Below, piece by piece: positions 25,857-34,402 of a DNA stretch of 64,000 bases. The translations under genes were made by a program, and so were the position numbers. Source of the stretch: Mucilaginibacter sp. SMC90 (lineage in GTDB: Bacteria; Bacteroidota; Bacteroidia; Sphingobacteriales; Sphingobacteriaceae); the NCBI RefSeq assembly GCF_022811725.1, contig NZ_CP094527.1:7812001-7876000 (forward strand), written 5' to 3'. The notes under the pieces are model-generated. The model searched no databases. It saw only the letters and a list, made by a program, of their open reading frames with translations, and was not told the origin of the DNA. Numbering within the stretch: the first letter of the stretch is position 1; each line of letters starts with the position of its first letter.

Positions 25857-26813
25857 TTAAGGACTATCAGATGGCGGGTATCCGAAAAATTTCTTGAACT
25901 GTATGCGAAAACTTTGCACATCCTTATATCCCACGAACATATATACTTCATTGGTGGATAGCTGGCCCGCTGCAAACAATTGTTTTGCCTTCTGTAAACG
26001 GAGGTTGATCAGGAACGCGTGTGGTGTGGTGCCAAATTCTTCTTTGAAATTTTCGATCAGTGTTTTCTCCGTGATATGAAAAGTCCGGATCAGTGTTTGG
26101 TTGCTGAGTTCGGAGTCTGTATAATTTTTTTCCAGGAAGTCCTTAACGCGGTAGGCCGGTTGTTCCAATTTGATTGAAACCAGGTCGTCATATTGGGCCA
26201 GTAATTGTTTGAAGAACCGGAGCAGCTCTGCTTCAATATCAGCTGCCTTATGATCATTCAGCTCGTATAACTGGAGCAATGTCCGGTAGATCGGTCCTGC
26301 TATCGGGCATCGGGGCATATGTCCATATAAAGAATTGCCATTATCGAGGTCAAAAACAAATGCCTTTAGTTGGGGATATTGGCCGATATCTTTTTTCAGC
26401 CACTCCATTCTTGGAGCGATGTAAAATATACGGTGAATGCCCGGCTGTAGCTGGCCAATATACTCGCCTGGCTTGTTGAATGTGGCATAGCATGTGCCCT
26501 TGTCTGCTTCGGTAATGAGCGTACCATCGGGAGTGGAAAAACGAATGTACCCCTCCAGCATGAAAAAAAGAAACAGGGCTGATTCCTCCACCTGGTAACT
26601 CAGAGACAACTCCTTGTCTAGTTTAAATTCATACAATTCAATATAAAACAGGTAATGGCTATGATACTGGCGAAGTAATGTACCCCCTTCCAGTCGGATC
26701 AACTCGGCATCGGTATAGTTTACCGGGTAACGACTGTACCCTGGCGGTTTTTGACGAATGGGGCTCCGGGAAATAACCGGAGAAGAAAAATATAAGATGA
26801 TAGGGTTTTTCAT
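25857..26813 (-). CDS. AraC family transcriptional regulator
   Basis: A 318-residue regulator. The C-terminal 100 residues are the AraC double helix-turn-helix: the first HTH is near SNQTLIRTFHITEKTLIENF, and the second contains LSTNEVYMFVGYKDVQSFRIQFKKFFGYPP, the family signature. The N-terminal 200 residues resemble a cupin-like sensing domain (SALFLFFMLEGYIRF). A 1.35-kb gene-free region lies upstream of its start. The target is unknown; the Sus operon nearby on the opposite strand is one possibility. Confidence 0.85.
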   Translation of the reverse strand: MKNPIILYFSSPVISRSPIRQKPPGYSRYPVNYTDAELIRLEGGTLLRQYHSHYLFYIELYEFKLDKELSLSYQVEESALFLFFMLEGYIRFSTPDGTLITEADKGTCYATFNKPGEYIGQLQPGIHRIFYIAPRMEWLKKDIGQYPQLKAFVFDLDNGNSLYGHMPRCPIAGPIYRTLLQLYELNDHKAADIEAELLRFFKQLLAQYDDLVSIKLEQPAYRVKDFLEKNYTDSELSNQTLIRTFHITEKTLIENFKEEFGTTPHAFLINLRLQKAKQLFAAGQLSTNEVYMFVGYKDVQSFRIQFKKFFGYPPSDSP

Positions 26814-27320
26814 AGGCTTGCTAAAAATCTGGCTGCCTCCTATCTGTATCAGGAGTCTGCCTTAGATGTATTTAATCATAGATAATTTTAATATTGCAAT
26901 AGCTTATTTAATTAAGCTGCTTAATCTCGGCGTTATTTATATTCAAAAGTGTGACATGCGTAAATATTTTTTTTCGGATTGAATAAATGCATTTTTTTAA
27001 TGCGAAAACAGTGGTAAAAGGGTGGTGACTTTTGGGGGCGAAAAAGGGAGCAAACACCCAATAATTTGCCTGATTATCACTTCAACGCCAACAATTATTG
27101 CATAAATCGGCTCTTTTGGGGTTCTTCGCGATGAAAAAAGTAAAAAATAGTTACTACCCTTTACCCCTGTAAAAAAAATTCTTCTTTCTATGACAGCAGT
27201 TTCATCATAACCGAACCATTTATTCTGATATGTATCGGGAGAATCTTCCGGCGAAGTATCCTTTTAATTTTCTCCTATTTATCTGTTTCCTTATTTCAGA
27301 TGATCGTGCACTTATCTTAT

Positions 27321-27563
27321 CTACCCTTTTCTTTGCAATTTTTAGCTAAAGCGTTAACACCGTATTTTATCAGATTAAAGTTATGCTCCTGAAAATCTTT
27401 TATCAATCGATTACATTACAAAATGAGTTGATCTACATTACAAAAAAGGTCGTTCTACCTTAATAAATGGATTAATATACATCACAAATGAAGTTGCTTT
27501 ACCTACCCTTTTTTCGCAATTTTTAGCTAAAACGTGAGTTTTATCCCATCTGGTTAAAGTTAT
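27321..27563 (+). repeat. Imperfect direct repeats of about 60 bases
   Basis: Copy 1 (27321-27384) and copy 2 (27503-27563) share CTACCCTTTT, GCAATTTTTAGCTAAA and a TTAAAGTTAT end, with a diverged middle; they start 182 bases apart. Between them CATTACAAA, CATTACAAA and CATCACAAA words recur at 27413, 27432 and 27480. The pattern may be a duplicated promoter or leader, or the trace of an element. Confidence 0.5.
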
Positions 27564-27972
27564 AGTATGGATGTTCTTTTGTCACTAAACAAAGGTTCAG
27601 AACGTATTTAACAAAGGATAAAATCGACATTACCGATTGTTAATTGATCAATTAACAATTGGGTTGACTTATTACTTTTCTTATTCGCCGAATATTTTGC
27701 ACTTTTTATCATCCCATTATTGGCTACCTGAATATTGTGTGTTGACAGAAGCCCTGCTGAAAAATCGCTCTCCTAATACCTATAATATTCAATACACATT
27801 AATACAAAAACACTTTCCGTTTACACCATAAATTTCAACGGTCCGTTCGGGATATGCTAAACGTTTGTCGAATAATTTAAAACTTTAACTTATAGGATTT
27901 GTCACTGAGAAGTGTGTAGCGATGCTGATTCATCAGGCCCCGTTATTTGAAAATCCGAATGGTAAAAGAGCG

Positions 27973-28013
27973 TCCAATACTGGTACTCTCAGTACCAGTA
28001 TTGGATTTTTTTT
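27973..28013 (+). terminator. Orphan terminator, candidate small-RNA end
   Basis: A perfect 15-base inverted repeat (TCCAATACTGGTACT at 27973-27987 and its complement at 27991-28005) closes on a three-base loop and runs into eight Ts. It is as strong as an intrinsic terminator can be, yet no plus-strand gene ends upstream for over 3 kb. A TTTG box near 27865 and TATAGGATTTG near 27890 could form a promoter about 75 bases earlier, so a small RNA of roughly 100 nt is plausible. Confidence 0.6.
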
Positions 28014-28027
28014 AAACTGACCGCTAA

Positions 28028-28162
28028 TCCCGATAGGGTATAAAACAAGCATAATTTTACTATATAGTCCCGATAGGGTATAATTATGACATTAATAGAA
28101 GGTATGATCCCGATAGGGTATAGTTAATAAATTTAAGTTATATTTGTACCCGAAAGGGTATA
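28028..28162 (+). promoter_or_regulatory. Four HipB operator-like repeats, 40-bp period
   Basis: TCCCGATAGGGTATA occurs at 28028, 28068 and 28108, and the variant ACCCGAAAGGGTATA at 28148, directly before hipB. The spacing is exactly 40 bases each time. The fourth copy is a clean inverted repeat (TACCC-GAAA-GGGTA). HipB-type antitoxins repress their own operon by binding several palindromes, so these are very probably its operators. The last site ends four bases before the hipB start. Confidence 0.8.
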
Positions 28163-28165
28163 ATT

Positions 28166-28369
28166 ATGTTGTCAGAGTATTTAAAGAAAAAAAGGAAATC
28201 ACTAAATCTCACACAGGAAGACCTGGCATCTAAAGCGGGAGTCGGACTTAGGGTCGTTCGTGAGATGGAACAGGGAAAACCAACATTGCGGATGGATAAA
28301 GTGAATCAGGTGTTGATGTTATTTGGCGCAGAGCTCGGAGTGGTATTAAAAGTAAAAAATGATGAGTAG
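28166..28369 (+). CDS. hipB: HipB-type antitoxin / repressor
   Basis: A 67-residue Cro/C1-type helix-turn-helix protein: MLSEYLKKKRKSLNLTQEDLASKAGVGLRVVREMEQG is the canonical start, with the recognition helix at about residues 27-36. It should repress the operon through the four upstream repeats and bind the toxin parts. It lacks the longer C-terminal tail of E. coli HipB. Its stop overlaps the next start by 11 bases, so the two are translated together. Confidence 0.88.
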   Translation: MLSEYLKKKRKSLNLTQEDLASKAGVGLRVVREMEQGKPTLRMDKVNQVLMLFGAELGVVLKVKNDE

Positions 28370-28685
28370 AAAAGGTTTGGTTTATTTTCAGAACACATTG
28401 GCTGGTATGCTTGCGGAAACTGATGATGGCTACGAATTTACTTACCAGGCGAATTACTTAGAGAATAAGAACGCAAAGCCGGTAAGCTTAACGCTACCAT
28501 TGTCAACCCAGAAATATGAAAGTAAAGTATTGTTTGCTTTTTTCGATGGCTTGATACCGGAAGGTTGGCTACTGGATTTGGCAACAACACACTGGAAGGT
28601 CAAAAGCAATGACCGGTTTGAATTATTACTATTAACATGCAGGGATGCAATCGGAGCTGTAACGGTTATTCCCGAAATAGATTAA
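28359..28685 (+). CDS. hipS: HipA N-terminal domain protein (HipS-like)
   Basis: A 108-residue stand-alone version of the N-terminal subdomain of HipA: VYFQNTLAGMLAETDDGYEFTY and ALFDGLIPEGWLL-like FFDGLIPEGWLLDLA are typical. In the three-part HipBST system of E. coli this small protein acts as the antitoxin that blocks HipT kinase. The ATG at 28359 overlaps hipB; a second ATG lies three bases further on. Three bases separate its stop from the hipT ATG. An antitoxin role here is by analogy. Confidence 0.8.
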   Translation: MMSRKGLVYFQNTLAGMLAETDDGYEFTYQANYLENKNAKPVSLTLPLSTQKYESKVLFAFFDGLIPEGWLLDLATTHWKVKSNDRFELLLLTCRDAIGAVTVIPEID

Positions 28686-28688
28686 GCT

Positions 28689-29612
28689 ATGGCAAATTGT
28701 TGGTTTTGTTATCAGGATGCAGGTACATCGTCTTATCATGAAAAATGTTCAAGGCGATTTTTTGGTACGGCTAAAGTACCTGAGCTGGAATTGAATAATA
28801 AACTTTTGAAAACGTTGGCAGAACAAACCATCAACGAAAGGATCGCTGTGACCGGAGTTCAGCCCAAGCTTTCTGTTACCCTGGAAAAGACGAAGGGACA
28901 CATCCGGCTGACAATTGTAGGACTTTGGGGAGAATACATACTTAAACCGCAGCATCCTGATTTTTCGGAAATGCCGCAATCAGAAGATCTGACCATGCAT
29001 TTGGCAAGCCTATTTAAAATGCCAACTTGTGATCATACTTTAATGGAGGCGTCAGACGGTAGTTTGGTTTATCTTGCCCGGAGGTTTGACCGGGTGAAAG
29101 GCCATAAAGTTCACATGGAAGATTTCTGCCAGCTTTCTGAATTTTTAACGGAAAATAAATACAAGGGCTCTTATGAAAAGATCGGTAAGCTTATCCTGAA
29201 ATACTGCACTCAAACTGGTTTTGATGCGCTGACTTATTTTGAACTGGTGTTATTTTCTTTTTTGACAGGCAACAATGATATGCACCTGAAAAACTTTTCT
29301 GTACTATATACGGACGAGGGGGTAAGTCTAAGTCCTGCCTATGACCTTCTAAATGTAAATCTTGTTAATCCACAGGACGATGAAGAGCTGGCCCTGACCA
29401 TAAACGGCAAAAGGAAAAGAATTAGATTATCTGATTTTGATGTATTGGCAAGAAGCATGAATATACCTGAAACCGCCGTTAGGAATACGTATAACAAATT
29501 TTCCTCCAGTAATAAGGAGGTTGGTAAGATGATTGAAGCATCATTCCTGAGCCCCGAAAAAAAGGCACTATACCTGGAAATTTGGAATAGAAAGCAACGG
29601 TTGTTTAATTGA
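28689..29612 (+). CDS. hipT: HipA/HipT-type serine kinase toxin
   Basis: A 307-residue kinase with the HipA fold but no N-terminal subdomain, which is encoded by the preceding gene. Key residues are visible: Ser62 in GVQPKLSVTL (the loop phosphorylated in HipA and HipT), Lys86 in EYILKP (ATP binding), Asp197 and Asn202 in NNDMHLKN (catalytic loop), and Asp219 in SPAYDLLN (metal binding). The N-terminus carries C-x2-C...H-x3-C (residues 4-20), probably a zinc-binding knuckle. HipA-type kinases phosphorylate tRNA synthetases and arrest growth; the target here is unknown. All catalytic residues are present, so it is likely active. Confidence 0.88.
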   Translation: MANCWFCYQDAGTSSYHEKCSRRFFGTAKVPELELNNKLLKTLAEQTINERIAVTGVQPKLSVTLEKTKGHIRLTIVGLWGEYILKPQHPDFSEMPQSEDLTMHLASLFKMPTCDHTLMEASDGSLVYLARRFDRVKGHKVHMEDFCQLSEFLTENKYKGSYEKIGKLILKYCTQTGFDALTYFELVLFSFLTGNNDMHLKNFSVLYTDEGVSLSPAYDLLNVNLVNPQDDEELALTINGKRKRIRLSDFDVLARSMNIPETAVRNTYNKFSSSNKEVGKMIEASFLSPEKKALYLEIWNRKQRLFN

Positions 29613-30044
29613 CAAGCCACAGTTATACATTGTGGATTTTCCTCCTGGTGCGGAAAAAATAAAATCCTTATTCACCGCAGTCGCGAAGATAGCCCACGCC
29701 GGAATCAAACGTCAAGGGTACACAAGCGGGCCGTTGTGTCCGCTTCCAGCGGTTGGCCCGCCCTTGACATTTGATCCGGCTAAGCGCTTTTGTTGCTTAA
29801 GCGTTGAATAAGGCTCGATTGTTCACAAGCTTTCCTATTTCTTTTGCAATTGTTTGAGCCGGCTTGATAGGATTGCCAGTAGTGCCATTTTGTGGTTTTT
29901 TCTAAGAACGAGGAAAATGTGAACCGCTCAACAGCGTCTGATTGTGTAACCATTAATTCCATCATTTCATTAAATACTTTTTCCGCGATACCTGCTTCTC
30001 GCGCCAACACACTGAATTGATGCCTTAATTTCCATATTCCCGGA
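29613..30044. other. Spacer with a large dyad element
   Basis: About 430 bases between hipT and the converging response regulator gene. It contains a large inverted repeat (29698-29780, separate entry) followed by AAGCGC/GCTTAAGCG words near 29784-29803. A 76-codon minus-strand frame (29780-30010) has no recognised family and overlaps the repeat; I do not call it. Confidence 0.5.
29698..29780. repeat. 83-bp imperfect inverted repeat
   Basis: The left arm (GCCGGAATCAAACGTCAAGG) and right arm (CCTTGACATTTGATCCGGC) are near-perfect inverted copies. Inside, GCGGGCC and GGCCCGC form a second stem. The element could fold into one long hairpin. It might be a dispersed palindromic repeat, a recombination site, or the end of a mobile element. 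No transposase is nearby. Confidence 0.55.
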
Positions 30045-30413
30045 TCACGAAGCCATCATATATTCATCAACTTTCGCCTTGAAATGATTGATGTCAAAAG
30101 GCTTGCTGATAAATCCGTCGCTATGGGTATTTCCCTGGATTTCCCTCTTGCTCCGGTGTGCTGACATCAGCAGAACCGGAATATGAGTGGTAGCCGCATC
30201 CTCCTTCAGTTGCCGGCAGATTTCGACGCCGTCGCCGTCCGGCAGCATAATATCCAGTACAATTAAATTCGGTAATTCCAGGGAAAGGCCCTTTTTAAGC
30301 GTGTTTACATCTGGAAACAGCTGCACCTGGTAAAGATCATCTTTTAGGATATAATCAATGAGTAACCTAATGTCCTCATCGTCTTCAACAACAAACACTT
30401 TCTTAGTGGACAT
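30045..30413 (-). CDS. Single-domain response regulator
   Basis: A 122-residue receiver domain without output: acidic pocket EDDED (residues 10-14), phospho-acceptor Asp54 in LIVLDIMLPDGDG, Thr/Ser in LLMSAHRS and Lys in ISKPFD. It starts 40 bases after the histidine kinase gene on the same strand and is probably phosphorylated by it. Signals would pass to an unlinked partner by protein contact. Confidence 0.9.
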   Translation of the reverse strand: MSTKKVFVVEDDEDIRLLIDYILKDDLYQVQLFPDVNTLKKGLSLELPNLIVLDIMLPDGDGVEICRQLKEDAATTHIPVLLMSAHRSKREIQGNTHSDGFISKPFDINHFKAKVDEYMMAS

Positions 30414-30453
30414 ACAATTTCAATTATATGTGATATACGTCTATACGGCTGTT

Positions 30454-32451
30454 TTAGTTTGTAAAAGCTGGTAGAGAAAATGTAAATGTCGCTCCATGAC
30501 CCGGGGTGCTTTCTACCCAGATCCTCCCCCCGTGCCGGTCAATAATGTCCTTGGATATGTAAAGTCCCAGGCCAAGCCCGGAGGTCTTTCGCTCCTGCTC
30601 TTTAACACGGTAAAACTGGCTAAAAATGTGCTGCTGGTTTTCGGGCAAAATACCGGGACCCTGATCCTTCACAGAGATGCGAACCTCATTCCCGGTCCTG
30701 ATAGCAATCATGCTTACCTCTCTGGCGTCCGGCGCATACTTCACGGCATTTCCAAGTAAATTCGTGAGCACCTGTTCTAATCGCATTTTATCGCCCGAGA
30801 CCCAAAGCTCTCCATCTGCCGCCATTTTCAAATTATAGTGGGCATGGGTCTGTCCAAACGTGTCGGCGATTTCGTCTAAAAGATCCGAAAGATCAAAAGG
30901 TTCAAAATTCAACTGTAGTTTACCGGCCTGGATTTTAGATATATCAAAAAGGTCATTGACTAAGTCGTTGAGTTTGGCCAATTGCTTCAGTGCCTTTTCT
31001 GCAAAACTTTTGGCAATACCGTCCGGAACCGTTCTTTCTAAAATCTGCAAAAAACCGCTCATCGAAGTCAGTGGCGTCTTAAGCTCATGGGAGGCCAGGG
31101 CGATAAACTCATCTTTTTTATTGCTCAGATCTTTTACTTCCTCAAAGAGCCTGGAATTATCTATGGCAACGGCAGCCTGTGAAGCTACGGTGACAACCAG
31201 GTCCTCATGCTCCTCTTTAAAAATGCCAGCCTGTTGATGACCAAAAAACAGCCCGCCGATGACCACGCCCGAATGGGTTATAACCGGAACCGCAAGGTAA
31301 CTCACAACGGGCAAATGGCCTTCGGGCATACCAAAATATGGTGAATTTTTTCCATAACGTGGGTCTTTCGTAACGTCATCCACCCGGACCACCCCCTCAC
31401 CGCTAAATGTTGGATGGAAAACGGCCGTGTTGCGGGGCATGGGGAAATTCTCAAAAGCCGCCCTTGGAGCGCCCGAAATAGTATAAAGCCAATAAGATTC
31501 GCCAGCCTGGTCCACCTGGTTATAGAAGAAAGCACCAAAGTCCGCGCCGGTAAGCCTGGTAGTGGCATCGGTCACTTTTTGTAAGATGTGTTGCAGATCG
31601 AGGTCTTCATTGATGCTTTTACTGATTGAATTGAGGATTTCCATGCGCTCCATACTTTTAGCGATGGACCGTTCCGCTTCTTTCTGCGCTGTAATGTTCC
31701 GGGCAATTTTGGAAGCCCCGATGATTTCGCCGGCTTTGTTGAGGATGGGCGATACCGTCAGTGATATGTGCAGCTGCTGTCCGCCTTTAGTTCTGCGGAT
31801 AGTCTGGAAATGATCTACTTTTTTTCCGGCACGAATATTTCCTATAATTATATCTTCTTCATCCAGACGTTCCGGCGGTATTAGTAATGAAATATGTTGA
31901 CCGATAGCCTCCTGCTCCGTATAGCCAAACATTTTTTCTGCGCCGATATTCCAGCTGGTGATGATGCCCTGCAGGCTTTTACCGACAATCGCATCGTCCG
32001 AACTGGCGACAATGGCGGCCAGCCTGGCCTGCTTTTCTTCGGCAGTATTTTCTTCGATGATACTGCGGGCAACCTGAGACGATCCTATAACTTGTCCCTC
32101 CTGGTCCCTGATAGGCGAAATGGTTATAGACACGGGGATTTCAACGCCTTCCCTGGTTCTGCGAATCGTTTTGAAATGTCCGATCCGCTTCCCTTCCATA
32201 ATATCACGCATGATCTCCATTTTTTCCTGCTGCCTTTCTTCAGGGATCAGCAAGTAAACAGATTCATTGATTATTTCCTCATGACCATAGCCGAATAATC
32301 GTTCAGCTGCCGGATTCCAATGGGTAATCCGCATATCAAGGTCATGGCAAAATATCGCGTCGTCAATGCCTTCAAATATAGATTGCAGGGTTGATAGTTC
32401 TTGTGAATGCTGATGTCTGATCATTAGTTTGGTGCGGCCAGAAAACGGCAT
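30454..32451 (-). CDS. PAS-PAS-GAF histidine kinase
   Basis: A 665-residue soluble sensor kinase. Two PAS domains (about 15-135 and 140-260) share the pattern WNPAAERLFGYGHEEI / WNIGAEKMFGYTEQEA, each followed by a PAC segment. A GAF domain covers about 285-430, the HisKA dimerization helix carries the H-box LASHELKTPLTS, and the ATPase domain ends with the G-boxes KDQGPGI and GLGLYIS. There are no membrane segments, so the stimulus is cytoplasmic (redox, light or a small ligand). The response regulator gene follows. ATG 32451 is used; another in-frame ATG lies nine codons in. Confidence 0.9.
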   Translation of the reverse strand: MPFSGRTKLMIRHQHSQELSTLQSIFEGIDDAIFCHDLDMRITHWNPAAERLFGYGHEEIINESVYLLIPEERQQEKMEIMRDIMEGKRIGHFKTIRRTREGVEIPVSITISPIRDQEGQVIGSSQVARSIIEENTAEEKQARLAAIVASSDDAIVGKSLQGIITSWNIGAEKMFGYTEQEAIGQHISLLIPPERLDEEDIIIGNIRAGKKVDHFQTIRRTKGGQQLHISLTVSPILNKAGEIIGASKIARNITAQKEAERSIAKSMERMEILNSISKSINEDLDLQHILQKVTDATTRLTGADFGAFFYNQVDQAGESYWLYTISGAPRAAFENFPMPRNTAVFHPTFSGEGVVRVDDVTKDPRYGKNSPYFGMPEGHLPVVSYLAVPVITHSGVVIGGLFFGHQQAGIFKEEHEDLVVTVASQAAVAIDNSRLFEEVKDLSNKKDEFIALASHELKTPLTSMSGFLQILERTVPDGIAKSFAEKALKQLAKLNDLVNDLFDISKIQAGKLQLNFEPFDLSDLLDEIADTFGQTHAHYNLKMAADGELWVSGDKMRLEQVLTNLLGNAVKYAPDAREVSMIAIRTGNEVRISVKDQGPGILPENQQHIFSQFYRVKEQERKTSGLGLGLYISKDIIDRHGGRIWVESTPGHGATFTFSLPAFTN

Positions 32452-32715
32452 TATTTGTTCAGTGGCTTCTGATGTTTGATTTTATCTAATAATAACCTTA
32501 AAAACACAGAAAGGTTTTAGGCCTTTGATAGAGGACCGGCCGGTGAAAATCTGGCAGCGAAGCTGTAAATTTTTCAGATGTCCACTGCAAAAATTTCAGT
32601 TTTAATTCCATTTCTGACTTTGGCATTTCACTTGTAGTATTACTGCCGAACAACCGTTCTTTAAGTTTAATGAATAAATGGTTTGATCCTTTTAAAAACA
32701 ATTAAAAGAAAAATT

Positions 32716-33156
32716 ATGACATTGGTTAAATTTAATCCTGAAAAAAGAAACAGTTCACTATTACCAGGTTTTAGTGATGTTTTCGATTCTATTTTTAATG
32801 ACACCTTTTTTAATGACCGTATGGTAACCCGCGTACCTGCTGTCAACATCAGCGAGACGGAAAACAACTATCATGTGGAACTGGCTGCACCGGGTCTGAA
32901 GAAAGAAGATTTCAAACTGAACCTGGAACGTAACGTACTGAATATTGCAGTTGAACAAACCGCCAGTCAGGAAGACAACCAGAAAAATTACAGCAAACGC
33001 GAATATAGCTACAGCTCGTTCGTGCGTTCTTTTACGCTGCCAGAAAGTGCGGATGACAGCCAGATCAGCGCAAGTTATACCGATGGCATACTCCGCATCG
33101 ATATTGCCAAGCGCGAGGAAGCAAAAAGCCTGCGCAGGCAGATCGAAATAAAATAA
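32716..33156 (+). CDS. Hsp20 small heat shock protein
   Basis: A 146-residue alpha-crystallin family holdase. The N-terminal region contains FSDVFDSIFNDTFF, and the crystallin domain (about 45-140) has VNISETENNYHVELAAPGLKKEDF and the conserved ISASYTDGILRIDIAK. It protects unfolded proteins as an ATP-independent chaperone. ATG 32716 is preferred to an upstream in-frame start because AGAAAAA precedes it and it matches the usual family start. A hairpin terminator follows. Confidence 0.93.
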   Translation: MTLVKFNPEKRNSSLLPGFSDVFDSIFNDTFFNDRMVTRVPAVNISETENNYHVELAAPGLKKEDFKLNLERNVLNIAVEQTASQEDNQKNYSKREYSYSSFVRSFTLPESADDSQISASYTDGILRIDIAKREEAKSLRRQIEIK

Positions 33157-33178
33157 TCGACTCCATCATATATCCGGA

Positions 33179-33206
33179 AAGGCTGCCGTCATGGCGGCCT
33201 TTTTCA
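33179..33206 (+). terminator. Terminator after hsp20
   Basis: The stem AAGGCTGCC / GGCGGCCTT with a GTCAT loop (one internal T-G pair) is followed by TTTTTC, about 22 bases after the hsp20 stop. Confidence 0.75.
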
Positions 33207-33391
33207 GGATATACTAAGAAGTCAGTTTAATTATAGTGGGACTTTAAATTTAAAGTTATTCGATTTAACCGCTTTGCTGACGCCCAAATACGCGGCCGGA
33301 TGGCTGCTTTTAACAGGACAGCATCTGATATGTGCCAGCGTTAAAAAAGCAAGTGCTCCTCTTGCAATGGCCCTTTCATTTATAAACCGCT

Positions 33392-33685
33392 ATGAAAACA
33401 CAATTCTATATTTTATTAAGCCTGAAGACGCCGCGCGGCTTTGTCGACTATGGACAGTACTTCTTCGGTGACGACCGCGGTACCGCCTATGAGTTATTCG
33501 GGCAGTTAAAAGGTCACCAAAATTTAAAAGATTCTTGCCTTTTACATATTGACCTGATGGAAACCGTCGATGAACTACCGGTAAAGGTCAAAACCATCTG
33601 CTGTACGCTGGATGAATTGGCTTACAATTGTAAATTGATCGCAAGAGAGGTTTTTCGCTTAAAGAACCTGGAGGAAATGGAATGA
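33392..33685 (+). CDS. Small hypothetical protein of stress cluster
   Basis: A 97-residue soluble protein with no recognised domain. It reads as a mixed alpha/beta protein (FYILLSLKTPRGFVDYGQYF, then SCLLHIDLMETVDELP). Its stop overlaps the start of the next small gene by four bases (ATGA), so the two form a unit and are likely both real. Confidence 0.55.
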   Translation: MKTQFYILLSLKTPRGFVDYGQYFFGDDRGTAYELFGQLKGHQNLKDSCLLHIDLMETVDELPVKVKTICCTLDELAYNCKLIAREVFRLKNLEEME

Positions 33686-33888
33686 TGAATAAGTTATTTT
33701 TACTTAGAACACTGATCATCTCCATGATGATCTGCATGTTGATCTTTGACGTGCTGCGGATAATGAGCCATTCGGCTGATGCCTTTCCCGAGCATAAAAA
33801 GCTATTACTGACCGGGATTTTATTATGGATCGTTTCCGTAATTACTAACCAGGGCAGTAATGACGACGATTGGGCAGGAGAGATTTAG
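33682..33888 (+). CDS. Small two-helix membrane protein
   Basis: A 68-residue protein with two hydrophobic segments (LFLLRTLIISMMICMLIFDV and LLLTGILLWIVSVIT) and an acidic tail. It is translationally coupled to the preceding gene. No family is recognised; it is probably an inner membrane protein. Confidence 0.55.
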   Translation: MMNKLFLLRTLIISMMICMLIFDVLRIMSHSADAFPEHKKLLLTGILLWIVSVITNQGSNDDDWAGEI

Positions 33889-34021
33889 GAAGATCTGGCC
33901 GATTAAAAAATTGCAGAATGCGGCAAAGACTAATATTTGAATAAATCTGCGGCATCTCGAAGCAGCCGCCAACAGGCATTATGTCCATTTCCCTCTCAAA
34001 GCGTGTAGTAGCTGAATGCTT

Positions 34022-34402
34022 CTACTTCTGTGAATGAGTCACATTTTCCAGTAATTCATTAATTTCAAAATCACTGCTCCGTCCCAAAAGGGTAAAGGTT
34101 TCAGGAATAATTTCCGTAGTGTAACGTTTGATACCTTCTTTATCTTCAAAAGAGCGGGTACGACATTTACCTTCTACATAGATCAGCTTTCCTTTACGGA
34201 GCGATCTATGACCAGCTTCCGCTAGCGAACGCCACATCACGATATTGTGCCATTCTGTATGTTCCGTTTTAACACCGTTTTTGATGATAAACTCGGACGT
34301 CGCAAGCGGAAAACTTAAAACTGCAGCGTTATCCGGCAAATACCTGAATTCCGGGTCTTTTCGTAAATGGCCGACCAGGATAACTTTATTAACTCCTGAC
34401 AT
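34022..34402 (-). CDS. ssb: Single-stranded DNA-binding protein
   Basis: A 126-residue OB-fold protein with the SSB start MSGVNKVILVGHLRKDPEFR and the core EWHNIVMWRSLAE and KLIYVEGKCRTRSFEDKEG. ATG 34402 matches the family start; an extended frame upstream has no homologous look. The C-terminal acidic tail tip of chromosomal SSB (DDDIPF-like) is missing, so this is probably a secondary SSB, such as those on mobile elements or stress loci. Confidence 0.9.
   Translation of the reverse strand: MSGVNKVILVGHLRKDPEFRYLPDNAAVLSFPLATSEFIIKNGVKTEHTEWHNIVMWRSLAEAGHRSLRKGKLIYVEGKCRTRSFEDKEGIKRYTTEIIPETFTLLGRSSDFEINELLENVTHSQK

Larger units (their letters stand above)
26814..28165. other. Long AT-rich intergenic region
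   Basis: About 1.35 kb between the divergent AraC gene and hipB. It holds two imperfect 60-base direct repeats (27321 and 27503), short CATTACA/CATCACA words between them, a perfect 15-bp terminator-like hairpin (27973-28005) and four hipB-proximal operator repeats (28028-28162). One 64-codon frame (27637-27831) has no recognised family and I leave it uncalled. The length and repeats suggest either decayed genes or RNA and regulatory functions. Confidence 0.6.

Noticed and set aside
28028..28162. Regular 40-bp repeats considered as a CRISPR array
   Set aside because: The repeats are only 15 bases, number four, and lie right at the hipB promoter with no cas genes; operator sites fit better.
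28359..29612. HipA split into two frames considered as a frameshifted pseudogene
   Set aside because: Each part has its own start and stop with three bases between, and the division falls at the known HipS/HipT boundary.
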